DNA of 64,000 bases from Arachis hypogaea. Its lineage: Eukaryota > Streptophyta > Magnoliopsida > Fabales > Fabaceae. Location: NCBI RefSeq assembly GCF_003086295.3, contig NC_092038.1:125825518-125889517 (forward strand), given 5' to 3'. Positions 23,998 to 41,665 of the stretch are shown piece after piece. Below the pieces are notes generated by a model that searched no databases, was not told the DNA's origin, and saw nothing but the letters and a program-made list of their open reading frames with translations. The stretch's first letter is position 1, and each line of letters begins with the position of its first letter. The position numbers were made by a program, and so were the translations under genes.

Positions 23998-24051
23998 CTC
24001 GTGCATTGCGAGGACTCGTATAATTTTTATTTTCCCCTCGTTAAACACGAG
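23998..24051. promoter_or_regulatory. Two CACGAG (N-box) motifs upstream of squalene monooxygenase
   Basis: CTCGTG at 23998-24003 (CACGAG on the minus strand) and CACGAG at 24046-24051 lie about 1.03-1.08 kb upstream of the squalene monooxygenase start codon. N-boxes of this form are reported targets of clade IVa bHLH proteins of the TSAR type. Such hexamers also occur by chance, so this is only a candidate regulatory region. Confidence 0.3.
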
Positions 24052-24943
24052 CTCGTATAACATAATATATAATTCCATTTTAAAGAACTCATTATTTATT
24101 ATTTATTATCATAATATAACATGAGAGGATTCGCAGAATCCAACAAATTATAACTCAAACGATATAATATTAAATTCACAAAAATGTTATTTAAACTCAA
24201 AAAGTTGGAATTCATTTTAAGAGATATTCTACTATTAAGACGAATATAAATGTGTTTTGAAAAAAAATAAACAGAGCAGTACTTTCTTAAAAATTAATTT
24301 ATTATTAAAAAATAAAAAATAAAAGATAAAATATTTTAAATTATAAAATTTAAATTTGAATTAATATAAATATAAATATAAATCTAATAAATAGAAAATT
24401 AAAAAGAAATACATCATTCCTAAAAAAGAGTATTTAATAAGGATATGGGCAAAATTTCGTGCAAGGTTATTAATGAGAAGCTACTTAATTATATCTGTAA
24501 GCTATATTGGTCACATGCACATTGCCTCCTCTAGTTATCACGTACACATTAACCCCATGATGACAGTGAATAGAATTGTTCTTTTGTGTGGAATTTAAAT
24601 TCATTAAATTATTAAATAACGAGATGATACAATATTCTAAGGACAGTTATAGAATCGATAATCAATCTCACATCAGTGTGTGTTTACTGTATGGTTTGTA
24701 CTATGCCTATTGGAACAATTCAATTGTCTTACACATTATTTCTCTCAAATTTTGTTATTCCATCATAAGCAAATAAATATTAGAAGGACAAACGTAATAG
24801 CAGGGGTAGTTATATACGTAAATGATGAATAATCCATTTTCTTGACTCTCAAGGAAAAATTTGATATCCAAATTAAGAGAAAAGCAAACAAATAACTGAA
24901 AATAATGAATTATACTTACTAGTTAAGTATTGAAAACTACAAC

Positions 24944-24963
24944 CAACTGCCCCCTATAAAAGC
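24944..24963 (+). promoter_or_regulatory. Core promoter of squalene monooxygenase: E-box and TATA box
   Basis: A TATAAAAGC box at 24955-24963 lies 118 nt before the start codon, a normal distance for a short leader. An E-box CAACTG (24944-24949) is just upstream. TTTGCAG at about 25068-25074 looks like an acceptor site, but without a matching donor I keep the leader as one piece. Confidence 0.6.
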
Positions 24964-25080
24964 AAAACAATAAAGGCTGATTGGTTTGTAGTAATACGTC
25001 AAATCTCACACATAAACAGCTAGCAACACATTCATAACAAGACTTTGAACAAATCATAAATTTCTCCTTTGCAGATAACA

Positions 25081-27499
<2,419 letters not shown>

Positions 27500-27971
27500 A
27501 TACACACATATCTTGAAAGGACAGAGATGGAAATAGATAGAAATCAGTTCCCACATTCTTGGGCATGTGGTAGTCCAATACTGCTAAAAAGAATAAGAGG
27601 ATTCCATCAATTCCAAAATCACACACAAGGGCAATGCAAATTGCAACCTATACATATTGTACTACATAATATTAAACAACGTTTTTGGAATTCCAAAAGG
27701 CCAAACCAAAACCAAGTTTACAAGCATCAGACTTGTAAAATTGATAGTAAGTCCACGGCTTTTGGCTATTAGTATGGTATTCAGAATTAAATGGATGTCA
27801 TTAGTGTCACAATTGAAGCGCTCATAAATCATAATGGCCACAAAATAGGATGTAGACACTAGATAGTATTCATTCGTTGCGAATCATATAAGCTAGGATA
27901 TTGGTTATTCATACAATATTTAGAATTGTTATTCACAAGTACAACCATACTACATATATATTAAAAGAGTA

Positions 27972-29090
27972 AAGCTAGGGAACCAAAAGCATATCAGCCA
28001 AAAATCAGCCAAATATCTTTGGGTGAATTCAAAATCTCTACGAGTTAATATATATGGATGTTTCTTCTGCTAAGTATCAGAATGTTTCTTTTTCATACTA
28101 AATGGATGTTCTTTTATATATTTTTTGAATTTTTTTGTATTGCAAATATGAATGTCTCTATTTCTTTAAGAATTTTATTTTTTTAAATTTTATAGATATT
28201 TAATTATTTTTGCTAAAATATAATTGGATGTTTCTTTTGTTAAGTATTAAGATGTTTTTTTCTCATATTAAATGAATGTTTTTTTATAATTAATATCGAC
28301 AAATAGCAATTCTTCCCCAAATTCATTCTTCTAAGATGTAACTATCAACGAAAATGAAGTGGATATTGTGATTGGCGCATTGCACTCTGATCTTAAATCT
28401 TTCTTGAATGAGTGGAAGCCAATATTCTCCCGTGGTTCAGCATATTGTGAACCTCAAGACACCCGCAACTCCTTTTTTCTTTAATACACTGTATGATCCA
28501 TTCCGTAAGGGTGCAGATTTCATTCATGGGTACCCATTTAGCATGCGAATTGGGGTTGATTGTGCTTTGTCGTGTGGACTATGGCTGAATCTGGCAGACC
28601 TTGATGCACCAACACAAGCTCTTAAGCCAAAAGAGAGGAACTAGCGATATGTGGATGCTGTTCTGCGGTGAGATCCATGATGCCGATGAGTGGTATCAAC
28701 ATTGCCTTCAACCGTGAAGCAATTGGCCCGGCATTAGTCCCGGCTTTGAAGGAGGTGGTTGAGGAAGAAAGAAAAGAAGGTTGAGGGAGAAGGTGGAATT
28801 TGTATTGAAGCAGTTGTTTTGGATGCGCTTGTTAAGAGCATCGCGGAGAGTATGGAAGTCGCCGACGCTTCCAGTAGCATTGGTGAGAGAAAGAGGTGTG
28901 TGTGATTGTTGGAGGTGAGTAGGTTAATATGAGAAAGAAGAGGAAGGCTTTTATAAGTTTTAATTAGGTTTACTTAATTAATTTTAAATTTTTTAAATTT
29001 TGAATTTAAAAAATTTAAAATTAATTATTAATATAAATTAATGTAGTTTTGTTTAGTTTTTGGCTGATAACCTTTTGGTTTCATATACTT
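27972..29090. mobile_element. TIR-flanked element carrying an RGP5-like gene fragment
   Basis: The left end GGGAACCAAAAGCATATCAGCC (27978 on) and the reverse complement of the right end GAAACCAAAAGGTTATCAGCC (ending about 29085) match at most positions. They form terminal inverted repeats of about 25-30 nt about 1.1 kb apart. Repeated ATGGATGTTTCTT-like units lie just inside the left end (28055-28285). The interior carries a degraded gene piece unrelated to any transposase, as in Pack-type gene-capturing elements. The superfamily and target duplication are not clear. Alternatively, two separate MITE copies could simply flank the pseudogene. Confidence 0.5.
28336..28780 (+). pseudogene. UDP-arabinopyranose mutase (RGP5-like) pseudogene fragment
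   Basis: The left part encodes the RGP N-terminus (NEVDIVIGALHSDL-like, 28347 on). It jumps in frame and content to the middle of the protein near 28430, where [20 protein letters not shown] and [18 protein letters not shown] are clear RGP5-type sequence. A segment of roughly 85 residues, including the DDD-containing part, is missing. After a stop at 28644, PMSGINIAFNREAIGPALVP follows in another frame to about 28780; beyond that similarity fades. The start codon is followed at once by a stop. It cannot make an active mutase. The living enzyme would interconvert UDP-arabinopyranose and UDP-arabinofuranose for cell-wall synthesis. Confidence 0.85.
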
Positions 29091-29900
29091 TTCCATATTA
29101 AAATCAGTTACTAAAATCAACTACTAATGTAAACTATATATTAAAAATGAATTAAATAATACATATATTATATTTATATATAATTACATAATAAATTTTT
29201 GTGATTGATTTTAATTTATAAATAATATTTTTATCGCAAGTAATAAGAAATTTTATGCTAACCATCAAATGTATACGTTCGAGCAATTAATGATATATGG
29301 GTAAACAAAAATATTATATGCACATACGAAATCATTCAGTCACAAAAAGAATATACTAAATTATGTATTATTTAATTTATTTTTAATATATATTTTATAT
29401 TTTAATATGTATTTTATATGAATATCTAATTTAATAACTGATTTTTTTATATCTAATCAAAATACTAATAAAGTAATTTAGTTTTTTTTGTAAGTATTTA
29501 GTCAGAAATTTAGTAAAGAGAATTTTGTTGTTTAAAAATAATAATCATAAACTGTCACCTAAAAATTAATCATAATAAAAAAATATCTTAACACTTTGAT
29601 TAAAGTCATCTTAAAAAATAAAAGAAAAAAATTAAACTTCTTAATAGATAGAAGACCCTACATCATCAAAGAACATTGAAAACTTAAGCTTAGGCAAAAT
29701 CATATTTATTGTTACTTAACAGAAGAAGCTAACAATAAACTAATTTTTATAATTGAACATAATTTTATTAATTTGTTATCACATTTATTTTGGAGAAAGA
29801 CGTTGTAAGAGTGGTTGGAAGTTGGAACTGATTTGTCAGAAATACCCCTACTTTTGAAATGACGCAAAAGACCTCAAAATGACCCAATCAACCCTAACCT
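29091..29900. other. AT-rich spacer before the MUSTANG gene
   Basis: No gene is seen. Sequence around 29340-29440 resembles the dispersed TTTTAATATGTATTT repeat fragments at 14540 and 22580. Confidence 0.6.
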
Positions 29901-29909
29901 TTGTTCACA

Positions 29910-30674
29910 ATACCAAAGCTGTTCAGTTCAGTGTTCACCTCCACTTTCCAGTTCCCACCATCTTCTCTCTTTGTCTCTTTTGTCTCTCTCTCTTTTCACT
30001 CACAGGATGACACGCCAATCGATCTTCGAGTGACTCTCATCACTCTCTTCTCCACTTCTTCAGGTAACCAAGCTACTCCCTTTTTTGTCCCCTTGTCATT
30101 TTCACGAACCCGAGCTTCATATCTTGATTTTCTTTCACCTCGTTCTAATGTTCCTATTTAGACTTCTAACCCTTGTTTGGTTGAACACAAAATTGAATTT
30201 TTTTTTTCAATCCTTCCTTCTCTCCTGACAATGGTTCTGTTGTTGGATTGTCTCCTTGTCTGTGGCTTCAGCTGTTTCATGTTGTAAACTTGTGTGATAC
30301 TCGTCTTTACACCTTTTATTGATTATATTTTGTTTATAAGCTGCTGCAGCAAAGCATTTTCGACTCAGATAAACTTCAAAATTGTTTCTATTCTTGGGTT
30401 CAGGACACATAATAGCAATTTTAGTAACAGACTATTGAATTTGACATTGCTTTAGATTGACATCCTTGCCATGCATATTCATTGTTGAATTCAATTGTAA
30501 CACTACGTATTGATTAGCTGTGCTATTTCTATTTTTTGTTGGATTACTACAGTTTGTTTAGCGAAGAAGCACTTTTACACATATAGCAGAGAAAATGGTG
30601 CTGTTATTAGCTCATTGCAGGTTTGAGGGGTTGATCTTTACCTTATAGGAGTTTAGACCCAAAACCTTGACATC
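29910..30674 (+). promoter_or_regulatory. 5' UTR region with probable leader intron of the MUSTANG gene
   Basis: A pyrimidine-rich leader (CTCTCTCTCTTTTCACTCACAGG) is followed by CTTCAG|GTAACC near 30063 and CATTGCAG|GTTTGAG near 30620, consistent with a leader intron of about 555 nt. The coding sequence itself has no intron. The transcription start is inferred only. Confidence 0.5.
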
Positions 30675-32435
30675 ATGGAACTGATGGAAGACCACACTTT
30701 TGTTGTTGGTCAAGAATTCCCTGATGTGAAGGCATTCCGGAATGCAATTAAAGAAGCTGCTATTGCACAGCATTTTGAGCTTCGTATTATCAAAAGTGAC
30801 CTGATTCGCTACTTTGCTAAGTGTGCCTCAGATGGCTGTCCATGGCGAATCCGTGCTGTCAAGCTACCTAATTCCCCAACATTTACTATACGAAGTCTCG
30901 AAGGAACCCATACATGTGGGAGAAATGCTCACAATGGCCACCACCAGGCTTCTGTTGATTGGATTGTGGGTTTTATAGAAGAAAGGTTGCGAGAAAACAT
31001 TAATTATAAGCCGAAAGATATCTTACACGATATCCAGAAACAATATGGTATAACTATACCATATAAGCAAGCTTGGCGTGCTAAGGAGCGGGGACTTGCG
31101 GCAATCTATGGTTCTTCTGAAGAAGGGTATTGCCTGCTCCCTTCATATTGTGAACAGATAAAGAAAACAAACCCTGGAAGTGTTGCAGAGGTGTTTACCA
31201 CTGGTCCAGATAACCGCTTTCAGAGGCTTTTTGTTTCCTTTCATGCATCAATCCATGGTTTCCTTAATGGTTGTTTGCCTATTGTTGGGTTTGGTGGAAT
31301 CCAGCTGAAGAGTAAATACCTTAGCACATTGCTTTCAGCGACTTCTTTTGATGCTGATGGAGGTTTGTTTCCACTAGCATTTGGTGTTGTCGATGTTGAA
31401 AATGATGACAGCTGGACATGGTTCCTGTCTGAGTTGCATAAGGCACTTGAGTTGAATAATGGAAGCATACCAAAGATTATATTTTTGTCAGATGGGCAAA
31501 AAGGTATTGTGGATGCAGTGAGAAGGAAGTTTCCAAACTCGTCTCATGCATTCTGCTTGCGTCACTTAAGCGAAAGCATTGGCAAGGTGTTCAAGAATTC
31601 TAGGCTTGTCCACCTTCTGTTGCAGTCTGCATACGCCACCACAACCGCTTCGTTCAAAGAAAAAATGGCCGACATAGAGGAGATCTCTCCCGAAGCTGCT
31701 AAATGGTTACAGCAATTTCATCCCTCCCAATGGGCCCTTGTGTATTCTGAAGGGACTCGATATGGCCATCTATCCTCTAATATTGAGGAGTTCAACAGAT
31801 GGATTCTTGAAACCAGAGAGTTACCAATTATCCAGGTGATTGAGAGGATTCATAGCAAGCTTAAGAGTGAGTTTGATGAGAGGCGATCGATAGGCAGTTC
31901 ATGGTGTTCTGTACTTGCCCCATCAGCTGAGAGGCGAATCTCTGAAGCTGTTAGTCAGGCACCTACATATCAAGTCCTTAGATCAGATGAAGTAGAGTTT
32001 GAAGTTCTTTCCACTGATCGATCAGACATTGTAAATATTGGTAGCCATAGCTGTTCCTGCCGTGATTGGCAGCTATATGGGATCCCATGCTCCCATGCAG
32101 TTGCTGCTCTTATTTCATGTCGAAAGGATGTCTATTCATTTACCATGAAGTGCTTCACTGTTACAAGTTACAGAGAAACATATTCCAAGGAAATACAACC
32201 CCTCCCAGGAAAGCTTGAATGGAGAAAAACAGAAGAGTCTGCCATGGAGGATGATATCATCGTTGTAAGACCACCAAAATTCAGGAGACCACCAGGCCGC
32301 CCTGAAAAGAAACGAATGTGTGTGGAGGTCCTTAACCGTGAGAAGCATACAGTGCATTGTAGTCGGTGTAATCAAACTGGACATTACAAGACAACTTGCA
32401 AAGCAGACATGATCAAGATGATCAATAGCATATAA
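30675..32435 (+). CDS. Domesticated MuDR transposase, MUSTANG-like, single exon
   Basis: The 586-residue ORF is uninterrupted. In order it has a MuDR-type N-terminal DNA-binding domain (about 10-80, with C-x4-C and H-x-C of the WRKY-GCM1 type: CASDGCPW, THTC), a MULE transposase core (about 190-300), a SWIM zinc finger C460-x-C462...C472-x-H474, an AT-hook-like RPPGRP and a C-terminal CCHC knuckle (C562, C565, H570, C575). In the core, Gly207 stands where active MULE transposases usually have the first catalytic Asp (VGFGGIQLKSKY); Asp273 (SDGQKG) is kept. There are no terminal inverted repeats around the gene, and it sits among single-copy genes with a spliced leader, which together point to a host gene of the MUSTANG family, probably a nuclear DNA-binding regulator. 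A paralogue of unknown role within that family cannot be excluded. Confidence 0.88.
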   Translation: MELMEDHTFVVGQEFPDVKAFRNAIKEAAIAQHFELRIIKSDLIRYFAKCASDGCPWRIRAVKLPNSPTFTIRSLEGTHTCGRNAHNGHHQASVDWIVGFIEERLRENINYKPKDILHDIQKQYGITIPYKQAWRAKERGLAAIYGSSEEGYCLLPSYCEQIKKTNPGSVAEVFTTGPDNRFQRLFVSFHASIHGFLNGCLPIVGFGGIQLKSKYLSTLLSATSFDADGGLFPLAFGVVDVENDDSWTWFLSELHKALELNNGSIPKIIFLSDGQKGIVDAVRRKFPNSSHAFCLRHLSESIGKVFKNSRLVHLLLQSAYATTTASFKEKMADIEEISPEAAKWLQQFHPSQWALVYSEGTRYGHLSSNIEEFNRWILETRELPIIQVIERIHSKLKSEFDERRSIGSSWCSVLAPSAERRISEAVSQAPTYQVLRSDEVEFEVLSTDRSDIVNIGSHSCSCRDWQLYGIPCSHAVAALISCRKDVYSFTMKCFTVTSYRETYSKEIQPLPGKLEWRKTEESAMEDDIIVVRPPKFRRPPGRPEKKRMCVEVLNREKHTVHCSRCNQTGHYKTTCKADMIKMINSI

Positions 32436-33050
32436 CAGTTTTAGTTGTCTAATTTTTACTGTGCAGTTCATCAAAGAGCTAGCATATTAGCTTCTAGGGA
32501 GCCTTATGTTTAGGACCTGCTTAATATTCAGGTCATGTAAGATAGACGTATCACCGATCAACTGGTGTAACAGAAACGACGTTTTTTTTTTCTTTGGAGC
32601 ATTGTCAGGTTTGTAATCAAAATCTAGAGAGGCTTGGTTGTAGAAAGAGTAAGAAAAACAGAGTATGAATAAAATGAAGAAGAAATTTGCTCTCTTTTAT
32701 ACATTTTCCTTGTCTTTTATTTTTCACTTCGAATTTTCCTTGGCCGTGGATTATCCACTTAGGGGCAACGTTTGCCCAGCCGTTTTGGGCTTAGGTTATA
32801 ACTTGATTTTGACATTTATTTTATACAAACATGGCCCTTTTACATTATCTACTTAAAAATGTGCTGCCTCAGGCTCCAGGACCATAAGATGATGATGGAA
32901 CGGCAAATAGGCCACAAGATAAGAATGTCTCCAATTGATAATAACTGTCTTAACATCATAATCTAAAATTCCAAGGAAACCAATGGTATTTATTGGTAAA
33001 AAGAAACAGCCTCTCCAGTCCAATATAGCTAGATCAACATTATTCTAAAT
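32436..33050. other. Convergent 3' region, MUSTANG-like and DAP aminotransferase genes
   Basis: It holds the 3' UTRs of two tail-to-tail genes. No separate gene is seen; the small ORF at 32665-32856 has no recognisable homology. Confidence 0.7.
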
Positions 33051-37855
<4,805 letters not shown>

Positions 37856-38401
37856 TTTAGGAGGTTGAGGTGAGAAAGGAGCAGATACTAGTACTGAAGT
37901 GAATATGCGTTGATCCAAAGGTGCGGCACTAAGCCTCCAACACTATTTAGTATTAGTAGTTGTAATGGTAAACGGGTAAACCCTATTATATTGTGTGCAC
38001 GTCCCTTTTTCCTTTCTCAATAACATAGTTTCAGTTTTTCGGGTTCAGAAATGGATGGATACTAAATACTAATACAGTAATCATGGTTTAACTTCAATTA
38101 ATAAAAGAAAAATTATATCTGAATAAGGTTGGAGTCATGTAATATTTGCACTATGCTCCCTTATAAGTCAAATTTGGTGTGCTGATTCGGTGTTTCGGGC
38201 TAAACTAAAACTATACGAGATTAGCAGCACGACCATGGAGCATGCAAAGCACGTGATGTGGGAATATCATACTCTTTTAATTCAAATTATTAAAATAACT
38301 AATGTTTTTATAATATCATAATATTTAAAATATTAACATTATTAAGTAATTTAGTTATATATAAAAAAATATGATATAACGATTCTAAATAATTATTAAT
38401 A
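37856..38401. other. Promoter region of DAP aminotransferase gene
   Basis: 5' UTR and promoter of the leftward gene, then AT-rich DNA. I see no clear TATA box or other gene. Confidence 0.5.
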
Positions 38402-41093
38402 TCTATTCTATTATATAAAAATCGGATATCTGCACTTAATGATAAAGCTGACATGGCATACTTCGGAGAATGTTTCCCGATTTAATTGTTTTAACTCATT
38501 CAATACAATTTATTGCACTAAATTAATTATATTAACTAATTAATTTGATTAGATATTTAAATATTTATTTTCTTAATATAATTTATTATAATTTATATTA
38601 CTTAATTAATTATACTACATTAATTATAATTCGTTATATTAGTGAATTAGTCTTTTCATTTATAAAGTCTAAAATAAAATAAATAAATTCTTATTTATTC
38701 TAATTAAATTTATTTATATACTATATATGAATTAACATCTATTCAATTCTATTATATAAAAATCAGATTTCTACACTTAATGATGGAGTTGACGTGGCAT
38801 GCTTCTGAGAGTGTTTTTCGATTTATTTCTTTTAACTCATTAAATACAATTTATTATGAGATTAATTATATCAACTAATTGATTTGATTAGATATTTAAA
38901 TATTACATAATAATTATAATTTATATCAATTTATTTTAATAGTATTTTCTACTTTATTTCTTTTAATATTCTGGTAGTATTTTTAATTTATTAAATCAAA
39001 TTAGGTATAAATTATGTATATTAATTAATTGATTTGATTAAATTATTAATAATTAAAATAATAAATCTATAAATAAAATAAGCAATTGAGATATTTTTAA
39101 CTAATAATTAAATCAAATTAAATTATATGTATTAAGTCAAATTCAAATCATGTAAATTAAATACTAAACTAAAATATGATAATTTCTTACTTATTCAAAT
39201 TAAATGCAATAAATACAAATTAATTTTGTTAGATAATGATGATTTTATGGTCTTCTATATATAGACGGCCAAACAAAATGATAAGAATCATCATTTTTAT
39301 CGCTCTTTTTTTTCTTTTTTTTATGTAAAATTTCTTTTATGGATAAATAGTATTTCGTTGATTGTTTGTTTATAACTCGAAAATGTCTTAATTTAGGCAT
39401 TACCGTTGCTAATAGAATTGGACGACAATGTGCTCGGCATACTTGCAGCTTAAGAAATCAGGTCATGTGTTCGAGATGCACCAATGCAAACTTTTGGAGC
39501 TGTTGACTGCCGCTGAATTCATCGTATAGTTTAAGCAAATTATGATATAGTGAAAAAACGTTTATGCATGTATGCTATTCTTCTTTATATATGTATCCCT
39601 CTATTTTTACAATTCACATCTTTATATATTAGATTCTTTTTGACATTATTTAAATTTGATATTTTTTTCTATTTTTACGCTTCTAATCATTTTTTGTCTT
39701 AATATTTTGTTCTCATCAATTTCTATATTTTATTTTAGGTTAACTTTGTGGTTCAAATATAATCATTTATGTTATTATTGAATGTTATGAAATTGAAATG
39801 ATATTAACAATAAATAATTTAAAAATGTATTTTTTGGAACAATTCTCCTAAATTTAAATTGTTATATTAAACAGATGATGATAAATATTTTTGTATTAAA
39901 TCTCTTATAAAATAAACTTATAGAAATGTTATGTTATATGATATAATTTGATTATATATTTTTTTATCTTCAATCTAAATTATTTAAATTGACATACCAA
40001 TTATTTTTAAATTTAATTAAATATCTAAATATCTTACAATTTAACATAATTTAATTTATATAAATACATGACTTTTAATATTTATGTAATAAATTTTAGA
40101 GATACTTTTGCAAGTTATAATTTTTTTATCTGTATATTTAACTTTTAATAATATTTTTTATTTATTAATATATTATTTCTATTATTTGAGTATCAATAAT
40201 GCGTTAGAAATTTTTTATTGTATAAGTTATTTCGAGAAAAAAAAATGATAAAATTTGATTTATAAAAATTTTAATTTGAGCGTTTACTATGATTAAACTC
40301 AAATTTTAATTTATTTTTTATATTATATAAATATTAAATTCTTTGATTAAACACTTATTTGTTTATGATAGGATATTATATATAATTTTTATATTGACAA
40401 TTAAATTTCAATTGCTACATAAAAATAATATATTTTAGGTAATTATACATTTTTTGTTATTTTAAAAATCATTATATATTTTTAAAAAATTATTTAATTA
40501 TGTTTATTCTTTTAAAAGGATTACTATTATTAGAGCACAACGAATATTTATAATAGTTTAAAATTGAAAAAATATAAAATATAAAATATTAATATTCTAA
40601 ATTTTCGAAGTATAAATCTTAAAATAAATACATATAATTATGATTAATGGCTATAATTGGAGTTTTTATTTTATTCTAATTTTTTTCAGAACATATTTGT
40701 CTTATTTAAGTTTTATTTTTGTATTGATTGTTTTTTTTTTTGATAAAATATCAATTAAAATTTATACCTTGAATAAAATAGTTATGTGTCTAAAAAAATG
40801 AATAAAAAAATATTTTTATTTTTAGTAAAAATTTATGTCACTTTAACTTTTTTTTCTATATCACATCTTATATTTTTACTATATTTATAAGAGAGCTTTT
40901 ATTCAAATTAAGAAAATTTTATTTTTAGTTATTTTTTTCTTTTAGTTTTAAATATTATTTATTAATATAATAAAAAATTAAAAATAACAATAATTACTCA
41001 CATAATTAAAATAGATATCCTAATATATACATGATTCGATCCTATGCATTCCAAGAATTATTATATATAATAAATAATTATTTATTTTTTATA
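38402..41093 (+). mobile_element. Two Helitron-like repeat copies in tandem (A1, B1)
   Basis: Two units start with nearly the same ends: A|TCTATTCTATTATATAAAAATC at 38402 and A|TCTATTCAATTCTATTATAT at 38738. Each is followed by a conserved GCACTTAATGATG...GACGTGGCATGCTTC block. A 5' TC preceded by A is what Helitron insertions show. The second unit is collinear with 58690-59700 for several hundred bases on both sides of a roughly 1 kb stretch (39230-40210) missing from the other copy. No Rep-helicase ORF is present, so if these are Helitrons they are non-autonomous. The gypsy insertion at 41099 cuts the second unit. Confidence 0.45.
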
Positions 41094-41098
41094 ATTAC

Positions 41099-41627
41099 TG
41101 TTCATACCCTAGCCCAATAATAAAGGCCCAGGTCCAAAAGAAAGGCTTAGTCCAGAGGATTGAGCCTTGCTGAGCACCGACCTTCGTGTTAAGAAGTCGG
41201 TGTTGACTACGATTTGTCCTAAAGAAGTCGGGCACGAGATTAGCTGGCAGATAAACACTCATTCAAATGAGTAACCGCCCCTAAAATCTCTCTAACCGCT
41301 TCATCAAGCCATATCTTAACCTCCCTAAGATAATGGGACGGTTAACACCCTAAAGATATGGCACTACTCCAACGGTAGTTATTGGCTTACCACTATAAAT
41401 ACACTGACACCCCTCAGGTATCTCTAAGCCCAATACTCTCTAGACCTGCTCACACCCTTGCTAACTTAGGCATCAGAGTGTCTTTGCAGGTACCACCCAC
41501 ATCTCCTCGTACAAACAAGTTGGACGGAGTCTCCCGAGTTGCATACTCATTCGGAATCCTCCTCCTTCACACATTTAGACCAACCAACGTCATTCAGCCC
41601 ATCAATCTCCGGTTACCCATCGTAACA
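41099..41627 (+). repeat. 5' LTR of the gypsy element
   Basis: It begins TGTTCATACC and ends CGTAACA, and includes a TATA box CTATAAATA at 41393-41401. It is repeated at 56987-57515. The apparent ORF across this LTR is not a gene. Confidence 0.95.
41393..41401 (+). promoter_or_regulatory. LTR promoter TATA box
   Basis: CTATAAATA, conserved in the 3' LTR, about 265 nt before the gag start codon. Confidence 0.6.
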
Positions 41628-41628
41628 T

Positions 41629-41645
41629 TGGCGCCGTTGCCGGGG
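41629..41645 (+). other. tRNA-Asp primer-binding site
   Basis: TGGCGCCGTTGCCGGGG matches the complement of the plant tRNA-Asp 3' end at all 17 positions and starts 1 nt after the LTR. Confidence 0.92.
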
Positions 41646-41665
41646 ACCCGAGAGATCATTCACCG

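Larger units (their letters stand above)
21225..24954. other. Divergent intergenic region between MDH and squalene monooxygenase
   Basis: This 3.7 kb AT-rich stretch has no supported gene. It holds the MDH 5' UTR and promoter at the left, two imperfect direct repeats of ATTATAAAATT...TACATAAATCTAA (about 21855-21935), a probable MITE at 23053-23376, a foldback element at 23586-23789 and two CACGAG motifs at 23998-24051. Confidence 0.7.

Noticed and set aside
24576..24776. 66-codon ORF upstream of SQE
   Set aside because: Short, AT-rich, no homology; probably chance.
28408..28644. 78-codon ORF as a gene of its own
   Set aside because: It is the middle of a broken RGP5-like copy with the rest missing or in other frames.
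32665..32856. 63-codon ORF after the MUSTANG-like gene
   Set aside because: Lies in the 3' UTR region; no recognised domain.
39395..39540. Possible coding fragment in the Helitron-like unit
   Set aside because: I could not match it to a family and it has no long frame; left only as a lead under the 1 kb segment.
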